Below, piece after piece: positions 52,603 to 61,633 of a stretch of 64,000 nucleotides of DNA. Under the pieces are notes generated by a model. It ran no database searches, was not told the DNA's origin, and worked only from the letters and a program-made list of their open reading frames with translations. The DNA lies in the NCBI GenBank assembly GCA_016218915.1, contig JACRCQ010000061.1:104051-168050 (forward strand), read 5' to 3'. Both the position numbers and the translations under genes were made by a program. The stretch comes from Deltaproteobacteria bacterium. Its GTDB lineage: Bacteria > Myxococcota_A > Polyangia > Polyangiales > Polyangiaceae. The stretch's first letter is position 1. Each line of letters opens with the position of its first letter.

Positions 52603-55395
52603 CTACAGCGCCTGTATGCAGGAGTACGTCACATTCCACGACGACAGCAGTGGCGCCTGTGAGGAGCCCGTCGTGCTCGGGTACAAGGTTGCACGTACCT
52701 CGAGATTGCTGAGATTGGCGGCAGGAATACCGAGCTTGCCGTACAGGTCTACCGGGCACCCTGCTGGCCCGCCTGTCAGCGGGCAGACCTGCGTATCCGT
52801 GGTGTAGGGAGCGACGTTGCCATGCGCCACGCCAAGCTGCTTGAGCTCGCCAGGCAGCGGCGCAGTGTTGAAGGCGGCAGGATCTGCCGCCGTTCGCCCC
52901 TCGAACGTGATGTACGAGTTGGTCGGCTCCGCGGAGCTCCACGTGAGGAAGCCCCACTGCACCGCCTGGCTCGGTCCGCAGGAGCCCTGGTAGACCTGGG
53001 TGAACGTCTGCGGCTGGAACACCATCGGGCAGCCGATCTTGACCGAGAGCTGGGCGCCAAGGTCCCCGCGCACCCTCGCGCAGGTATCCGGGCACAGCGT
53101 GATCTTGGTCGGCGTCGAGTTGTTGTCGAAGTACCACTTGTCGTTCTGGGTTCCGCAGTTACCGGAAGCCAGGACGCGCCCAAGCGCGTACGTGGTGCCG
53201 CTCGACGTGTAGTTGAGCGTGACGTCGTTGACGTTGATGCCGTTGGTCGTGTCGAGCGTCAGGTCGCAGGACACCGAGTTGTTTCGGATCGTGTTGAGCG
53301 CCGTCACCAGGTCTGCGCTCGTGTTGTTCGATGACAGGAAGAACGCCTGACCATGCCCCTGGGTCGCGATCGCGGTCAGCAGCGTCTGGTTCGCGCTCGC
53401 CAACCCGACCGTGTAGGTGATGATGCCGTAGTTCTTGTATGCATTCCCCGCGATGTTCGCGAGAGTCGTCTGGTTGGTCTCGCACCAGGTCGGCTCACCG
53501 TCGGTCACCAGCACCACCACCGCTCGCTCGAGCGGATTGGTGTTCACATAGGTGGACATGCGCGAGACTGCGCCGTTGAGCGCTTCGGAGATCGGAGTGC
53601 CGCCGTTCGGGTAGTTGGCGTTGATGACCTTGACCAACGAGCATTCCTGCGGATCGCCGGAGCTGGCGCAATTGGTGGGCGGGGGATCGGCGAGCTGCGG
53701 GGCGAGCAACGGACCGAGATCCACCTGCGGCGTGGCGCAGCCGTTCGAGCCGCATGTCGCCGTGTAGCAGCTCGTGCCCCAGCCGAGACAGTAGCCGCCG
53801 CACACCGTGCCAGCGTCGTTTCCAGGGAAGAACCGCAATGCGACCCGGATTCCAGCCGACTTCGCATCGCGGATGAACGACTTCAACGCACCTGTGGTCA
53901 ACCCCCAGCGCGTCGTCGCTCCAGGGTTGCTGCAACCGTAGGACTCCTGCGGCTCGCACATCGATCCTGACTTGTCGAACGCGATGAACATGTTCACGGT
54001 CGCCACCGAGGCCTTCACCGTGCTCGCTGCGCACGACGGAGCCGCGCAGGTCATCGGGTTGTTGCCGGTCTCCTTCTTGAAGAGCGACCAGTTGTTCTGG
54101 CAGGAGCACTCCGCGATGCGCGCAGGGTCAGACCACGGGTTGACCACCACAGTCTTGAGCTGATCAAGCTCCGCGCAGTACACGGACACGCATTGGCCGG
54201 GGTCGATCTGGTTGGGAATCGGGCACTTCTTCGGCCATCCACCCGAGGCAGTCAGATCGGGGGAGCATTCCTGCCAGTGGCTCGACGAGGCGGGATAGAC
54301 CCAGAAGGCCGCGGTGTTGGCGGCAACCGCCACCGAACCTCGGTTGCAGATCGGGATCGTCTGGCCGCACGGGACTCCCGCTGTGAGATCCGGCAGAGTC
54401 GTGCAGTTCGGGTTCTTCTCGCCTGGATTGTACTGCACGCAGTCGCCGTCGCTGGCGCCGCAGTTCACGTTGCACACGCTGCCGACCATGGAGAGGCAGT
54501 AGTTGTCCCATGTGCCGGTGCAGCACGACGGCCTCAAGGCGCAGATGCTGGAAACGCATGGATCGCAGCCGTTCGCGAGCTTGTTACCAGCCTGGCACTT
54601 GGTGTGCTCGCAGGTCCCCGTCTTCTCACAGAACGAGTTGCAGATCTTGCCGACCTTGTCGATGCACGCCGCGGTCCACGCCGTCGTGCAGCAGGAAGGG
54701 GTGTCAGCACAGACCTTGGTGACGCATTCCTCGCAAGTGCTGGAAAGAGCCGCACCGGTCGTGCACTTGGAGTGCGCGCACGAAGCCTGTGTGAGCGGGT
54801 ACTTGCAGTACTGGTCGAACTGGCAATCCTGCCCCGAGTAGCAGGGCTCCTTGTTGCCCTTGGCGTATTGCCCGCCCGGCCAGTTGGTGTTCTCGAGGTC
54901 CCCGTTGTTTCCGACCTGCCACACCGGCCCAGACTGGGAAGCATCAAGCGACAACCCGCCATCCGGCGTCTCGTTGAACACCTGACAAGACGGATCACAC
55001 GGGTTGGCCTGGCAAGCGCCTGCATCGCTCAGGCTCATCCAGTGCATTCCCCCACCAGGCAACGACCGCGTCACCGTCGTGCCGTCCGTGCAAGGCCCCC
55101 ACGCACCGTTCTGGCAATGCTGCGTGCCTTCGTAGCAGGTCAGGACGCTCCCTTGCTGCCCCACCGTGATGGCGCAGGTGCGGGAAGCGTCGCCGCTGCA
55201 CGGCAGGACGCTCGCATCATTGTCGGTCCCGCCCGACCCGCCAAAGGAGGGAGCGACCCCGTTGGGACCGCCACCTTCTGCACCGCAGGCCACGACCCAG
55301 CCCATTGCCAGCAGCAAAGCGCCAAAGACCCCAGTGCCCCGCAACGCAGCGCTCCATTTGGAACCGGCCCGTCGACCCGCGCTGAGCTTTGCCAT
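52603..55395 (-). CDS. Large Cys-rich VWA lipoprotein
   Basis: A 930-residue lipoprotein (lipobox VVAC, Cys37). The first 400 residues are Cys-rich, with two tandem related units of the CAHSKCTTG...CC...C type (about 195-235 and 250-305). A VWA domain (about 465-720) has metal site D474-K-S-G-S-M and VTDGEPTWCET. A C-terminal Cys module (WYFDN, LCPDTCARV, GCP) matches the one in the protein at 45991-47238. The last 170 residues are beta-rich and end in Cys. The ATG at 55395 starts a long basic signal. Convergent with the VWA/amidotransferase-like gene and divided from it by the inverted-repeat element. Extracellular adhesion is a likely general role. Confidence 0.85.
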   Translation of the reverse strand: MAKLSAGRRAGSKWSAALRGTGVFGALLLAMGWVVACGAEGGGPNGVAPSFGGSGGTDNDASVLPCSGDASRTCAITVGQQGSVLTCYEGTQHCQNGAWGPCTDGTTVTRSLPGGGMHWMSLSDAGACQANPCDPSCQVFNETPDGGLSLDASQSGPVWQVGNNGDLENTNWPGGQYAKGNKEPCYSGQDCQFDQYCKYPLTQASCAHSKCTTGAALSSTCEECVTKVCADTPSCCTTAWTAACIDKVGKICNSFCEKTGTCEHTKCQAGNKLANGCDPCVSSICALRPSCCTGTWDNYCLSMVGSVCNVNCGASDGDCVQYNPGEKNPNCTTLPDLTAGVPCGQTIPICNRGSVAVAANTAAFWVYPASSSHWQECSPDLTASGGWPKKCPIPNQIDPGQCVSVYCAELDQLKTVVVNPWSDPARIAECSCQNNWSLFKKETGNNPMTCAAPSCAASTVKASVATVNMFIAFDKSGSMCEPQESYGCSNPGATTRWGLTTGALKSFIRDAKSAGIRVALRFFPGNDAGTVCGGYCLGWGTSCYTATCGSNGCATPQVDLGPLLAPQLADPPPTNCASSGDPQECSLVKVINANYPNGGTPISEALNGAVSRMSTYVNTNPLERAVVVLVTDGEPTWCETNQTTLANIAGNAYKNYGIITYTVGLASANQTLLTAIATQGHGQAFFLSSNNTSADLVTALNTIRNNSVSCDLTLDTTNGINVNDVTLNYTSSGTTYALGRVLASGNCGTQNDKWYFDNNSTPTKITLCPDTCARVRGDLGAQLSVKIGCPMVFQPQTFTQVYQGSCGPSQAVQWGFLTWSSAEPTNSYITFEGRTAADPAAFNTAPLPGELKQLGVAHGNVAPYTTDTQVCPLTGGPAGCPVDLYGKLGIPAANLSNLEVRATLYPSTTGSSQAPLLSSWNVTYSCIQAL

Positions 55396-55707
55396 GGCGT
55401 TCACCCGCTTCGTGTGCGTGTTTCGTCCCCCCAATCACCGGACAAGGGAGAACCAGCTTCACCGTAGCAGGGCGCGTGCCACGCCACAACGACGCCAAGG
55501 GCGTCGTTTCCCCGGCCGTTTGACGCCTATCTCCGCGAGAAGCCTGCAATCTTTGCGGTGTCCCGCAATCGGTAGCGTTCACAACGCACACCCGCCTCGC
55601 CCCAGCCAGCGTGTCTTCATCGCACCGCCGTGATATGTCGTACTACACTGGCCGTCTTCCGTGGAGCAGTTCTTGCTTCGAACAGAACGCTCATCCAGGG
55701 GAAAAAT
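55396..55707. other. Divergent intergenic region with two dyads
   Basis: This 312-base gap separates the divergent VWA lipoprotein (minus) and Cys-rich lipoprotein (plus). It has no credible gene. Two dyads stand out: AACGACGCC (55488-55496) with GGCGTCGTT (55500-55508), a perfect 9-base stem with a three-base loop; and TTGCGG (55553-55558) with CCGCAA (55563-55568). A TTGACG at 55520-55525 could be a -35 element, with no convincing -10. The plus-strand gene has an AGGGGA ribosome-binding site. Confidence 0.5.
55488..55508. promoter_or_regulatory. Perfect 9-base hairpin or operator
   Basis: AACGACGCC-AAG-GGCGTCGTT is a perfect stem with a three-base loop, 93-113 bases upstream of the minus-strand VWA lipoprotein start. 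It could fold in its 5' leader or be bound by a dimeric regulator. On the plus strand the stem is followed by only three T residues, so a terminator is unlikely. Confidence 0.4.
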
Positions 55708-56739
55708 ATGCCACGCGTCCTGTCCGCACTTGCCCTCGCCCTCCTTCTCACCGCCTCCTGCAGCAGCAGCGACAAGCCCCCTGCGTCGCCCGGGATCCCG
55801 GACGGCGGCTCGGGCGGCACAGGAGGCACCAAGCCCGACGCCTCCAACGACAGCGGCGGCAAAGGGGGCACATCCGGGCAAGGTGGCACCACCCAAGACG
55901 GCGACGTGCCAGACAACGGGTTGGACAGCGAGCCTGAGGCTGACGCGACCAAGGACGGGCCAACCACCCAGTGCGTCCCTGACCCGGTCGCCAAGAACGG
56001 CGACGGCTACTGCGTCACCATCGATGGCGACGGCTACCAGTGCAATCCGATCACCAGCGAACCCTGCAACATCTCGGCTGGCGAAACGTGCGAGTTCGAC
56101 GGCGCCCGGTTCACGTGCGTCAACACCGTGGTTTCTGGTGGCGCCCCTTGCGCAGTCTGCGGTGTTCCCGGGTCCGAGTACTGCACCCCTGGATTCACCT
56201 GCAAGGGGCTCGACGGTCTTTGCACGAGGTACTGCTGCGACGACTACCAGTGCGCCTTCGGGACCTTCTGCATCAAGCAGCTGCCAACCAGCCTCGGCAT
56301 CTGCCAGGCCAAGAACGATCAGATCCTGAAGGATTTTGCAGGGGTTCCCTATGACGCCGGCCCAGGCGACGCGAACGTCGATTCGTTCGTCATGCCCGAG
56401 GAATGCAAGGTCCCCGCAGGCCCGGGCAACGGCTCCTGCATCCCGACCGGCGCCCAGTGGCCGTGCAACCCGGTCACCAATGCTGGCTGCAACGAGGCTG
56501 CTGGCGAGGCTTGCGACTACGTCCAAGGCACCGGCTCGTTCTGCGTGGTGGGCACGCACGACGGCGAAGTGTGCGACCTGTGCACCAGCGCCTCCTGCAA
56601 GCCCGGTCGGATGTGCGGCGGTCTCGGACGGTGCATCCGGTACTGCTGCTCGGACGCCGAATGTGGCGTCAACGGCTGCGTGCTCCCGTCCGGACCCGGG
56701 CCCGGGTTGTGCGTCGAGCCAAGCGACGGCGGCAACTAG
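55708..56739 (+). CDS. Cys-rich lipoprotein with internal duplication
   Basis: A 343-residue lipoprotein (lipobox TASC, Cys18). After a Gly/Ser/Asp linker of about 60 residues, two homologous Cys-rich modules follow, about 90-205 and 230-340. Each has the order GxGxC, QCNP/PCNP, CN..AGE.C, CxxC, then a C...YCC (D/S)xxC end. The units would form many disulphides. ATG at 55708 has ribosome-binding site AGGGGA. Location is surface or periplasm; binding partner unknown. The fold is not one I recognise, though Cys-rich tandem modules of this kind are common in Myxococcota. Confidence 0.8.
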   Translation: MPRVLSALALALLLTASCSSSDKPPASPGIPDGGSGGTGGTKPDASNDSGGKGGTSGQGGTTQDGDVPDNGLDSEPEADATKDGPTTQCVPDPVAKNGDGYCVTIDGDGYQCNPITSEPCNISAGETCEFDGARFTCVNTVVSGGAPCAVCGVPGSEYCTPGFTCKGLDGLCTRYCCDDYQCAFGTFCIKQLPTSLGICQAKNDQILKDFAGVPYDAGPGDANVDSFVMPEECKVPAGPGNGSCIPTGAQWPCNPVTNAGCNEAAGEACDYVQGTGSFCVVGTHDGEVCDLCTSASCKPGRMCGGLGRCIRYCCSDAECGVNGCVLPSGPGPGLCVEPSDGGN

Positions 56740-56751
56740 CCTCGTAGCCCG

Positions 56752-57108
56752 CTAGTTCACGTCGCCCGCGGAGCTGTCTCCGAAGATCCGATCCCAGTTG
56801 TCGCGGTACGCGCGCGAGCTCACGCGCGACGGCCCCTTGTGCGAGGCTTCGTCGCGCCCGTCGTACTCCACCTCGACATCCCACAGAACCGGGCTACCAT
56901 CGCGCTCGCGCAACCGCACGACCTCCGCGCCCTGGATCGGAACGCCTTGTTTGATTGCGCGCAGCTCCGCAGCCTCGATCTTGCCGGGACGGGACCGGAG
57001 CACGCGCACCCCCTCGCCGTCCTCCGTTTGCCCATGCACCAGCACGACATCGTGCTTGTCGGCGTCAGCTTCTTTGGGTTTCGGATCCGGCTCCGGGTCC
57101 TTGGGCAT
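56752..57108 (-). CDS. Conserved hypothetical small acidic protein
   Basis: A 118-residue cytoplasmic protein without signal or transmembrane segment. The first 15 residues are Pro/Asp/Lys-rich (PKDPEPDPKPKEADAD), followed by a beta-rich part with VVLVHGQTEDGEGVRVLRSR and EVVRLRERDGSPVLWDVEVE. The C-terminus has an aromatic RDNWDRIFG. It looks like a compact beta domain, and similar short proteins are widespread, but I cannot give a family. ATG at 57108 is preferred since the longer reading adds a basic, unrelated-looking extension. Convergent with the Cys-rich lipoprotein gene. Confidence 0.6.
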   Translation of the reverse strand: MPKDPEPDPKPKEADADKHDVVLVHGQTEDGEGVRVLRSRPGKIEAAELRAIKQGVPIQGAEVVRLRERDGSPVLWDVEVEYDGRDEASHKGPSRVSSRAYRDNWDRIFGDSSAGDVN

Positions 57109-57184
57109 CGGATCTGTTCTACCGCAAACCCGTTGCCGGCGCCGCATCAAGTTGTGCTGCCGGAGGGGAGCCGACCTGTGCGCG

Positions 57185-57203
57185 AAAAACCCGCGTCCGC
57201 GGG
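57185..57203 (-). terminator. Rho-independent terminator (minus strand)
   Basis: On the minus strand the order is CCCGCG-GA-CGCGGG followed by TTTTT: a perfect 6-base GC stem with tetraloop-sized turn and a T run. It lies about 75 bases after the stop of the minus-strand gene at 57277 and should end that transcript before the small acidic-protein gene. Confidence 0.65.
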
Positions 57204-57276
57204 CGCGGTCTCGGGATCGATCTTGGAAGGGAATCGGGGCGACGTGCACGTCACCTTGTCAAAGGCAGCGCGATAC

Positions 57277-57639
57277 CTAGTTGAGCAGCTTGCTCACGAC
57301 GCGCCTGGAGACTTCCTCCATCGCGCTCTCCAGCTCCTTGCCCGACGCTTCCTCGGACAGACGCCCGTCGAGGATGATCTGCAAGGAGCCGTCCGCGGCT
57401 TCTACGACGCCTCCTGCCCGCAGGCCGTCGCTCGAATTCTGGTACATAACCTTGGCCACCGGGATCGTTACGACCCTCCCGTTGACCATCATGTTCACAG
57501 CTCCAACGTATGTCATTGCACGAGTATCCGTAAGTCCCGCTATCGAATATGCAAGGCTCGACGAGAAGATTCCATTCCCGCGGAGCGTGCGAGCTGAGAG
57601 CGCGTCCAACGACGATGCGAACCGTTCGTGCGACAGCAA
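57277..57639 (-). CDS. Small hypothetical protein with TTG start
   Basis: A protein of 120 residues if begun at TTG 57639, which has a GAAGGG ribosome-binding site about 8 bases upstream; an ATG at 57516 would leave 79 residues. It holds a central beta-rich piece (VGAVNMMVNGRVVTIPVAKVMY) and a helical C-terminus (LESAMEEVSRRVVSKLL), with no signal. The local sequence (57,440-57,560) is less GC-rich than its surroundings. No family recognised. It is upstream of the terminator and is the next gene after the large transglutaminase-like gene. Confidence 0.45.
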   Translation of the reverse strand: MLSHERFASSLDALSARTLRGNGIFSSSLAYSIAGLTDTRAMTYVGAVNMMVNGRVVTIPVAKVMYQNSSDGLRAGGVVEAADGSLQIILDGRLSEEASGKELESAMEEVSRRVVSKLLN

Positions 57640-57791
57640 GCGTGCCCTTCACGTGCGTTCGCAGGGTTGCACGCCTGATCCTTGCACCGTTGCGATGCAA
57701 CCAGGATCGCCGTGCCATAGCCTGCCACGCCCGCAGCGCTGCGAGGTCGACACGTTGATTCGGACGCGCCCATACCCGATGGTACGGCTCG

Positions 57792-60700
57792 TCACCTCGA
57801 TTTCTTTACTTCGGATTTGGGAACGAGGCGGATTCCCCGGTGCATGAGCGTGTCCACACGCTGCAGCCACGTACGCCATTCCGCGTAGCGCGCAACCGGT
57901 ATCGTGCTCATGTCGAGCGTGATCGTCCGTGTGACCACGACCGTGGAAGGCGCCTTGGGATCGATCGCGATCTGCAGACGAGCGGAGCCGAATTCGCCTC
58001 CCTGCTCTTCGCCGCCCGGCGGCAGGTCCCCGAACGTGTACCCTGCTGGCGCAGTAACGCGGATCACGCGCTTCTGGTGGCTCGGCGCAAAGTACGGCGG
58101 CAGCGCCACCGGAAGCTTGCGGGTCACCAATGGCGCGATCTGGCTCGTCATCGTCGAGTTCGGCGCAAGCGGCACGACCCAGTCGCTCCCTTCCCGTCGG
58201 GCCATTCCGTCCGAGCGCGCCGTATACGATACGCGCGCCTCCCCCTGCCCCACGTCGGCATCGAAGCCGACCTTGCCTTCGAGCTTCATGCCCGAGAACC
58301 ATCCGCTCAGCAGATTGCTCTCCACCCATTGCGCACGCGCATCAGGCTCCAGCAAGTTGCTTCGGAGCAGGAAGCCCTGGTCCCCGACGTGACGCTCCTC
58401 TGCGGTCATCTCGCCGCCGCCCTCGGCATTGAGCGTGATCTTCCAGGTGCTGTCGACGCCGTGCTCTGCGGGAGAGCTGGACGGCATCGACACGATCTCG
58501 GCCGCGCCGTCCTTGACGAACAGCGCCTTTGCGCGCGCATCCATGGACGGCAGAGGCCCGAGACGGCTCTGCGGGCTCGTCGCATCGAGCCAAAGCGCGG
58601 GCGCCCCATTCGCTGCCGGTAGATACGCGATGCCGTGATCGAACAACGGAACAGCCGCCTTCTTCGATTGCAGAACCGTAGGCTGGTTGGTGATCCGCGT
58701 CTGCACCAGCACCTCGCCCGCTTCGATCCCCACGGCCTTGAGAAGCGTGATCAGCAGGATCGCCTTGTCGTCGCAGTCGCCCTGCTTGCGTGCGATCACC
58801 TGCTGCGGACGATTCGGCAGCCAGAACTCGCTCGACTGGTAGTTCACGTACCGGATCGAGTCCGATACGTAGTTGAACAGCCTGCGCAGCTTGTCGTCGC
58901 GCGTCGTGGCTCCCTTCGTGAGATCCGCAGCCAACCTCCTCACCAGCTCGTCGGGCTCCGTGAATCCCTGCACAGCAGCCCGGTACCAGTCGAGGAACTC
59001 CTTCCAGCTTCCGAAGGTCGAGCCCACCACGTTCGGAATCGACTCGCCGAGGTGCGGCGCAAGCGGCTCGTCCGGCACGTTCACAGGCTTGGTCCACACC
59101 ATCCGCAGCGTGTGCTTGCCCCCCTGATCCTGCTCGGATCGCTGATCCGGATCGCCTCGCATCACGTCGATCGCCAGCGGCTGTCCCACCGGCGTCTCGA
59201 TCACCACCTCGTTGTAGAGAAGCGGATGCGTCTCCACCGCGCCCGCATAGTCCACGAAGTAGAAGGGAGGATCGCCGCGACGTCCCACCGGAGTCGCGGT
59301 GTACGTGCGGAAGGCGACTTCGACGACATCGCCCTTTTCGAGGCGAGACCAACGAATGCGGGGACGCCCTCCTTCGCTCTGCTGCTCCTCGGCAAACGCG
59401 ATGCCGCCGCTCGCGCGATGCACCCTCGCCCGCAGAATCTCTATCGTGTCGCCCTCCACCGGCGGAATCCCCTCGATCAGCTCAGCCTGCGATCGGGGCG
59501 CGATCACGATCTCCCGGGCGTAGTGCACCACCTGCTTGACCCTGTGGTCGGGCAGGTACTCGACCAGCCGCTTCCAGTACAGCTCGCGATCCGCTTCTTC
59601 CCCTTCGCGCACCGGGATCCTCGCCTTGATGTCGAGGAACGCGGACGGCTGCGCGAGGTTCTTGTCCTCGCTCTCTGCACCGGTCGTTCGAAGTCGCACC
59701 TCTGCGCCGAGGCGCACATCGCCTGGATTCAGCGCTCGCGCGCGGACAAGCGAAGCCTGCGCAAGCTTCACGTCGTCGGCCTTGCCGCTCGCAAAGCCTG
59801 TCAACGAAAGCCCCTGCCACAGCTCCGCCGCATTCGGAGACAGCTGCACCGCGCTCCGATACAGCTCGCGAGCGTCGTCGATCCTTCCGCTGTCGATCAG
59901 CGCTTGCCCCATCGCCGCAAGCTCGTCGCCGTCGGTCACTCCCTCGCTCTGACAGCGAGCCACCGCTCCCTTCACCGCTTCGCCGCCGCGCGCCATCATG
60001 GCGCGCACATACGCCCCGCAATCGGTCTCGGACTCGATCTCCCGGAGCTTTTCACGCGCGCTCGCCGCCAGGTCTCGATCGAACACCGACGAGGTCTCTG
60101 CGAGGTTCTCCCAGACCGACGGCGTATCCTGCGCCTCGCGGGAGAGCTGCTCGAGCTGACGCACCGCGCCGGCCCGCAGCGTCTTCATCGACGCTGCAGC
60201 CACCGCACGCAGCAGCTTGGCCTCCACGTCCTGCGCCGATGCGAGCGGCTCGGCCTGCACTGCAGCCATCGCCCAGTCCGGAAAGCCACCCTCCAGACGC
60301 AGCGCCACCAGCCGGCGTTGGGCGAACGCAGCCGTCTCCTCATCGTGTGCCTGCGCTGCACGCTCCCGCGCCAGGTTCAGACGCCCGCTTCGATCCGCAC
60401 CGAACGGCGTGGCCCACCCCACCAACGCCAGGCCGTCTGCCCCGATCGCTCCGTCGAGCGTCGCCCGATCGAACAGCCCAGGCACCCTCGGCGTGCGCTC
60501 GTCGTCCGCAGCGCCCAGCGCGCGCACGAGCCCGGCCCACAGCGCAGGCCGCGCCTTGGGCTTCTCTCCAACGTCCACCGCGTCCTGCATGGGCGTGCGA
60601 ACCTCATCGACCTTCGAGTCCGCCAGACCCCGACCCGCAGGGCGCAAGTCCGCGCTCCAGGCCAGGTCCCGCGCGTGGCCGTGCCCGTCGCTCACCCGCA

Positions 60701-61580
60701 CCCGGACCCGCCCTTCGTCCTGCGTCGAGCCCATGCACGACTTGATCGCGAGCAGGTGCTCTCCTGGCGCAGCATCCACGCTGAAAGCGAGGCGATCGAA
60801 GCGCATTCCTCGATGCGCCTCCTCGCTCGACACCACGTCGCGATCGTCGAACGATGCGCGCACCGCTCCGGCAGCCGCCACGTGGACCACGAACTGCGTC
60901 TGCGCGGTCAGCGCCACCCTCGATGCCAGGTACGTACACCCCTCCTGGCGAGGTGCGATCAGGACGTCGAGCGGAATGCCTCCTGCGGTCGCCATCGCCC
61001 TCGGCACCGTGCGCCATCGAACCTCGAATGCGCCTCGATCGTACGTGCGCGAAGGATCCGCCATCGCGCCGTCCTCAGGGCCTTCTCGCTTCGTCAGCCC
61101 GCCACCCGTGTCCTCGAACGGCCCGACCACCGCCCAGTCGCGAATGAGCCCTGCAGGCGTGCGCTCCTTGAGCACCGGCGTGAGGGCTGCTGCCAGCCAT
61201 CGGACCTCGTCGTTGAGACGCTCGTCACCGTCGGCCTTCATGGTCGCGAACGTGAGCGTCGCAAGAGAAACCGGGACGCGGCCGTAGAGGCTCGCCGCTG
61301 CGCCGAGCGCTGCCAGTCCTTCAGGGCCTCCACGGCTGACCCTCTTGGCGGCCAGGCGGATCATTCGCTCCGGTGTGGCAGCCACCAGCCGCAGGTCGTC
61401 CTTGGCCTGGGCATTGGGCTGCACCCGAGCAGGCGCGCGAGCCGCGGGACGAGGGGGAGCCGGGGCGGGCTTGCGCCCAGGAAGGGGTCCTGCGTAGGTG
61501 GCACCCGAAAAGCCGGTGGCAACGAGGGCGAGCGACGAAACCACCAGCAAACCGCGCAAGGCATCCATGGCTGCCACCAT
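57792..61580 (-). CDS. DUF3857/transglutaminase-like protein
   Basis: A 1262-residue exported protein. The signal peptide spans about residues 1-30. The first 550 residues are Ala-rich, partly helical (TPR-like repeats about 400-600, LYRSAVQLSPNAAELWQGLSL). A DUF3857-type beta domain follows (about 640-830, VVHYAREIVIAPRSQAELI), then a transglutaminase-like domain with C936 in KQGDCDDKAILL, His in LFDHGIAYLP and Asp in LWLDATSP, forming a Cys-His-Asp set. The C-terminal 200 residues are beta-rich. The combination is common in bacteria, usually with an unknown peptide-processing role. Start ATG at 61580, with another ATG at 61568. Confidence 0.88.
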   Translation of the reverse strand: MVAAMDALRGLLVVSSLALVATGFSGATYAGPLPGRKPAPAPPRPAARAPARVQPNAQAKDDLRLVAATPERMIRLAAKRVSRGGPEGLAALGAAASLYGRVPVSLATLTFATMKADGDERLNDEVRWLAAALTPVLKERTPAGLIRDWAVVGPFEDTGGGLTKREGPEDGAMADPSRTYDRGAFEVRWRTVPRAMATAGGIPLDVLIAPRQEGCTYLASRVALTAQTQFVVHVAAAGAVRASFDDRDVVSSEEAHRGMRFDRLAFSVDAAPGEHLLAIKSCMGSTQDEGRVRVRVSDGHGHARDLAWSADLRPAGRGLADSKVDEVRTPMQDAVDVGEKPKARPALWAGLVRALGAADDERTPRVPGLFDRATLDGAIGADGLALVGWATPFGADRSGRLNLARERAAQAHDEETAAFAQRRLVALRLEGGFPDWAMAAVQAEPLASAQDVEAKLLRAVAAASMKTLRAGAVRQLEQLSREAQDTPSVWENLAETSSVFDRDLAASAREKLREIESETDCGAYVRAMMARGGEAVKGAVARCQSEGVTDGDELAAMGQALIDSGRIDDARELYRSAVQLSPNAAELWQGLSLTGFASGKADDVKLAQASLVRARALNPGDVRLGAEVRLRTTGAESEDKNLAQPSAFLDIKARIPVREGEEADRELYWKRLVEYLPDHRVKQVVHYAREIVIAPRSQAELIEGIPPVEGDTIEILRARVHRASGGIAFAEEQQSEGGRPRIRWSRLEKGDVVEVAFRTYTATPVGRRGDPPFYFVDYAGAVETHPLLYNEVVIETPVGQPLAIDVMRGDPDQRSEQDQGGKHTLRMVWTKPVNVPDEPLAPHLGESIPNVVGSTFGSWKEFLDWYRAAVQGFTEPDELVRRLAADLTKGATTRDDKLRRLFNYVSDSIRYVNYQSSEFWLPNRPQQVIARKQGDCDDKAILLITLLKAVGIEAGEVLVQTRITNQPTVLQSKKAAVPLFDHGIAYLPAANGAPALWLDATSPQSRLGPLPSMDARAKALFVKDGAAEIVSMPSSSPAEHGVDSTWKITLNAEGGGEMTAEERHVGDQGFLLRSNLLEPDARAQWVESNLLSGWFSGMKLEGKVGFDADVGQGEARVSYTARSDGMARREGSDWVVPLAPNSTMTSQIAPLVTRKLPVALPPYFAPSHQKRVIRVTAPAGYTFGDLPPGGEEQGGEFGSARLQIAIDPKAPSTVVVTRTITLDMSTIPVARYAEWRTWLQRVDTLMHRGIRLVPKSEVKKSR

Positions 61581-61599
61581 GCCACGACTTGGCTTACTT

Positions 61600-61620
61600 G
61601 GCCTATCCCGAGGATAGGCC
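61600..61620. promoter_or_regulatory. Perfect palindrome between divergent genes
   Basis: GGCCTATCC-CGA-GGATAGGCC is a perfect 9-base inverted repeat with a three-base spacer. It lies 20 bases before the minus-strand start at 61580 and 14 before the plus-strand start at 61634, and fills nearly half of the 53-base gap. This is the classic position for one operator controlling both genes, or for a leader hairpin. Confidence 0.5.
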
Positions 61621-61633
61621 TTAGCCTGCCCCC

